Assembly: GCA_947259625.1 (NCBI GenBank)
Contig: CAMYMY010000236.1
Location: 1 to 6,035 of the forward strand
Source of the DNA: an uncultured Kiloniellales bacterium
GTDB taxonomy: Bacteria > Pseudomonadota > Alphaproteobacteria > Kiloniellales > JAKSDN01
DNA: 6,035 bases
Reading direction: 5' to 3'
Part shown: piece by piece, positions 5,240-6,035 of the stretch
How the letters are laid out: the number at the start of each line of letters is the position of its first letter
How positions within the stretch are numbered: the stretch's first letter is position 1
Translations under genes and position numbers: made by a program
Notes under the pieces: model-generated
Told to the model about the DNA's origin: nothing
Databases searched by the model: none
The model's input: only the letters and a program-made list of their open reading frames with translations

Positions 5240-5262
5240 AACGTTAAGGAAGTATTAACGTT
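5240..5262 (-). promoter_or_regulatory. Perfect inverted repeat AACGTTAA-N7-TTAACGTT, possible operator
   Basis: Two 8-bp arms (5240-5247 and 5255-5262) with a 7-bp spacer form a locally AT-rich patch about 77-99 bp upstream of the binding-protein start. The dyad size suits a dimeric regulator binding one helical turn apart or slightly more. The regulator is not in the window. Its position suggests control of the binding protein-permease operon, which probably has its own promoter within 5164-5327. Confidence 0.5.
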
Positions 5263-5327
5263 ACGGGACTTTGGCGTCCAAGGCAATGCGCGCGAAAAGA
5301 GGGAATTCGGGCGCGAATACCGAAGTA

Positions 5328-6035
5328 TCAGTCGGCGAGCCAGAAGCTGTCGGGCCGGTACATGCCGAACTGGGCGCCCGGATCCCAGTTGAAGATCCCT
5401 TCCTTGGGCACGTTGCGCAGCTTGCCCGAGACCACCACGGGCTGCGGGACCTGGGCGACCAGGCCGATGGTATAGACCTGGTCGGCGTGGATCTCGAGGA
5501 TGCGGTGCCAGGTCTTCTCCTTCTCGGTCCGGCTCTTGGCGTTCCGCCAAGCGTGATAGAGCTCGAGCAGCTCCTTGGGCCAACGCATGTCGACGGGTTC
5601 GCCGGCCCTGCCGCTGGTCTCGAAATACTGGCCCCATTTGGGCCACTGAAGGCTGTGCTGGCTGGTCGGGGCGAACTCCCCGGGGCTCATCTGCGGGGTC
5701 GGCACCGCGTTCTCGTAGCCGAACCACATGGACGCCAGGGTCTCGCCGGCGAAGACCCGGTTGCGCAGGACTTCGCGCTGGGACGGTTTGCTGAACAGCT
5801 TGATCCCGACCTTGAGCCAGGAATCGTGGATCAGCTCCAGTACGTCGACCTCCTCGGTGTTCTCGCCGGCGGTCTCGACCACGATGTCCATCGGCCGCCC
5901 GTCGGGCAGCAGCCTGACGCCGCGGTCGTCGCGCGCGCTCAGGCCGAGGCTGTCGAGCAGCTTGTTGGCGGTTTCGGGGTCGAACTCCGCATAGGAGGCG
6001 CGGTAGTTCGGTTTGTAGAGTGGGCTGCCCGGAAG
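5328..6035 (-). CDS. Family 5 (peptide/nickel-type) ABC solute-binding protein, C-terminal part
   Basis: 235 residues of the C-terminal part; the frame is open to the window edge, so the N-terminus and signal peptide lie outside. Near the edge it reads YAEFDPETANKLLDSLGL, then DGRPMDIVVET, the typical SBP_bac_5 pattern (YDPEKAKxLLdeAG ... DGR.. .i.v). Next come VLELIHDSWLKVGIKLFSK and a long lobe, ending FNWDPGAQFGMYRPDSFWLAD. Such proteins bind oligopeptides, nickel complexes, opines or sugars in the periplasm; this fragment does not allow a choice. The stop TGA (5328-5330) is followed by a small UUCG-capped hairpin (ATAC-TTCG-GTAT, minus strand) without a T-tract. It is separated by 164 bp and a dyad from the next gene on the same strand, so co-transcription is uncertain. 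No permease or ATPase of this family lies downstream. Confidence 0.88.
   Translation of the reverse strand, partial: LPGSPLYKPNYRASYAEFDPETANKLLDSLGLSARDDRGVRLLPDGRPMDIVVETAGENTEEVDVLELIHDSWLKVGIKLFSKPSQREVLRNRVFAGETLASMWFGYENAVPTPQMSPGEFAPTSQHSLQWPKWGQYFETSGRAGEPVDMRWPKELLELYHAWRNAKSRTEKEKTWHRILEIHADQVYTIGLVAQVPQPVVVSGKLRNVPKEGIFNWDPGAQFGMYRPDSFWLAD

Noticed and set aside
4018..5247. Long plus-strand open frame opposite the binding protein and permease
   Set aside because: Low-complexity Arg/Gly/Val/His-rich translation. The minus-strand genes have full family motifs and a perfect ribosome binding site.
4330..5727. Extended 465-residue version of the binding protein
   Set aside because: The extra N-terminal part reads the wrong frame of the upstream gene. 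AGGAGG and a signal peptide mark the start at 5163.

Overview
The window is GC-rich (AT-rich only in two short promoter islands). It carries alphaproteobacterial-style ABC transporter genes and a paired palindromic repeat of the kind common in Alphaproteobacteria, so a high-GC alphaproteobacterium, perhaps Rhodospirillales-like, is the best guess. No rRNA, tRNA, CRISPR array or transposase was seen.

Layout. The left half reads on the + strand. It starts with the last 21 codons of a protein ending in an Asp/His tail (1-66). A strong hairpin plus T-tract (189-231) follows, then a HupE/UreJ-type membrane protein with an exported N-terminal domain (about 284-1660). Next come two paralogous small cysteine-rich proteins of the two-CW type (1902-2216 and 2693-3034), each behind an AT-rich promoter island. 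The right half reads on the - strand. From right to left it holds the C-terminal part of a family 5 (peptide-type) solute-binding protein (5328-6035, running off the window), a polar amino-acid-type periplasmic binding protein (4330-5163) and its permease (3330-4301).

The notable structure is a duplicated convergent module. Each two-CW gene is followed by the 3' end of the same ABC permease on the opposite strand. After the second copy the permease is complete. After the first copy only about 190 bp of it remain, and these carry a frameshift (2281-2470). The remnant is about 95% identical to the intact gene by hand count, while the two two-CW genes are only about 83% identical. This suggests more than one event, or uneven divergence. 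At the intact convergent junction lies a pair of inverted palindromes (3212-3297) whose four differences are all compensatory.

How the genes may work together. The Asp/His tail and the HupE-type HX5DH motif both point to divalent metal handling. The binding protein and permease form a two-gene operon for uptake of a small polar solute, but no ATPase is present in the window. The two-CW proteins are probably cytoplasmic metal- or cluster-binding or redox-type small proteins; their function cannot be derived from the sequence.
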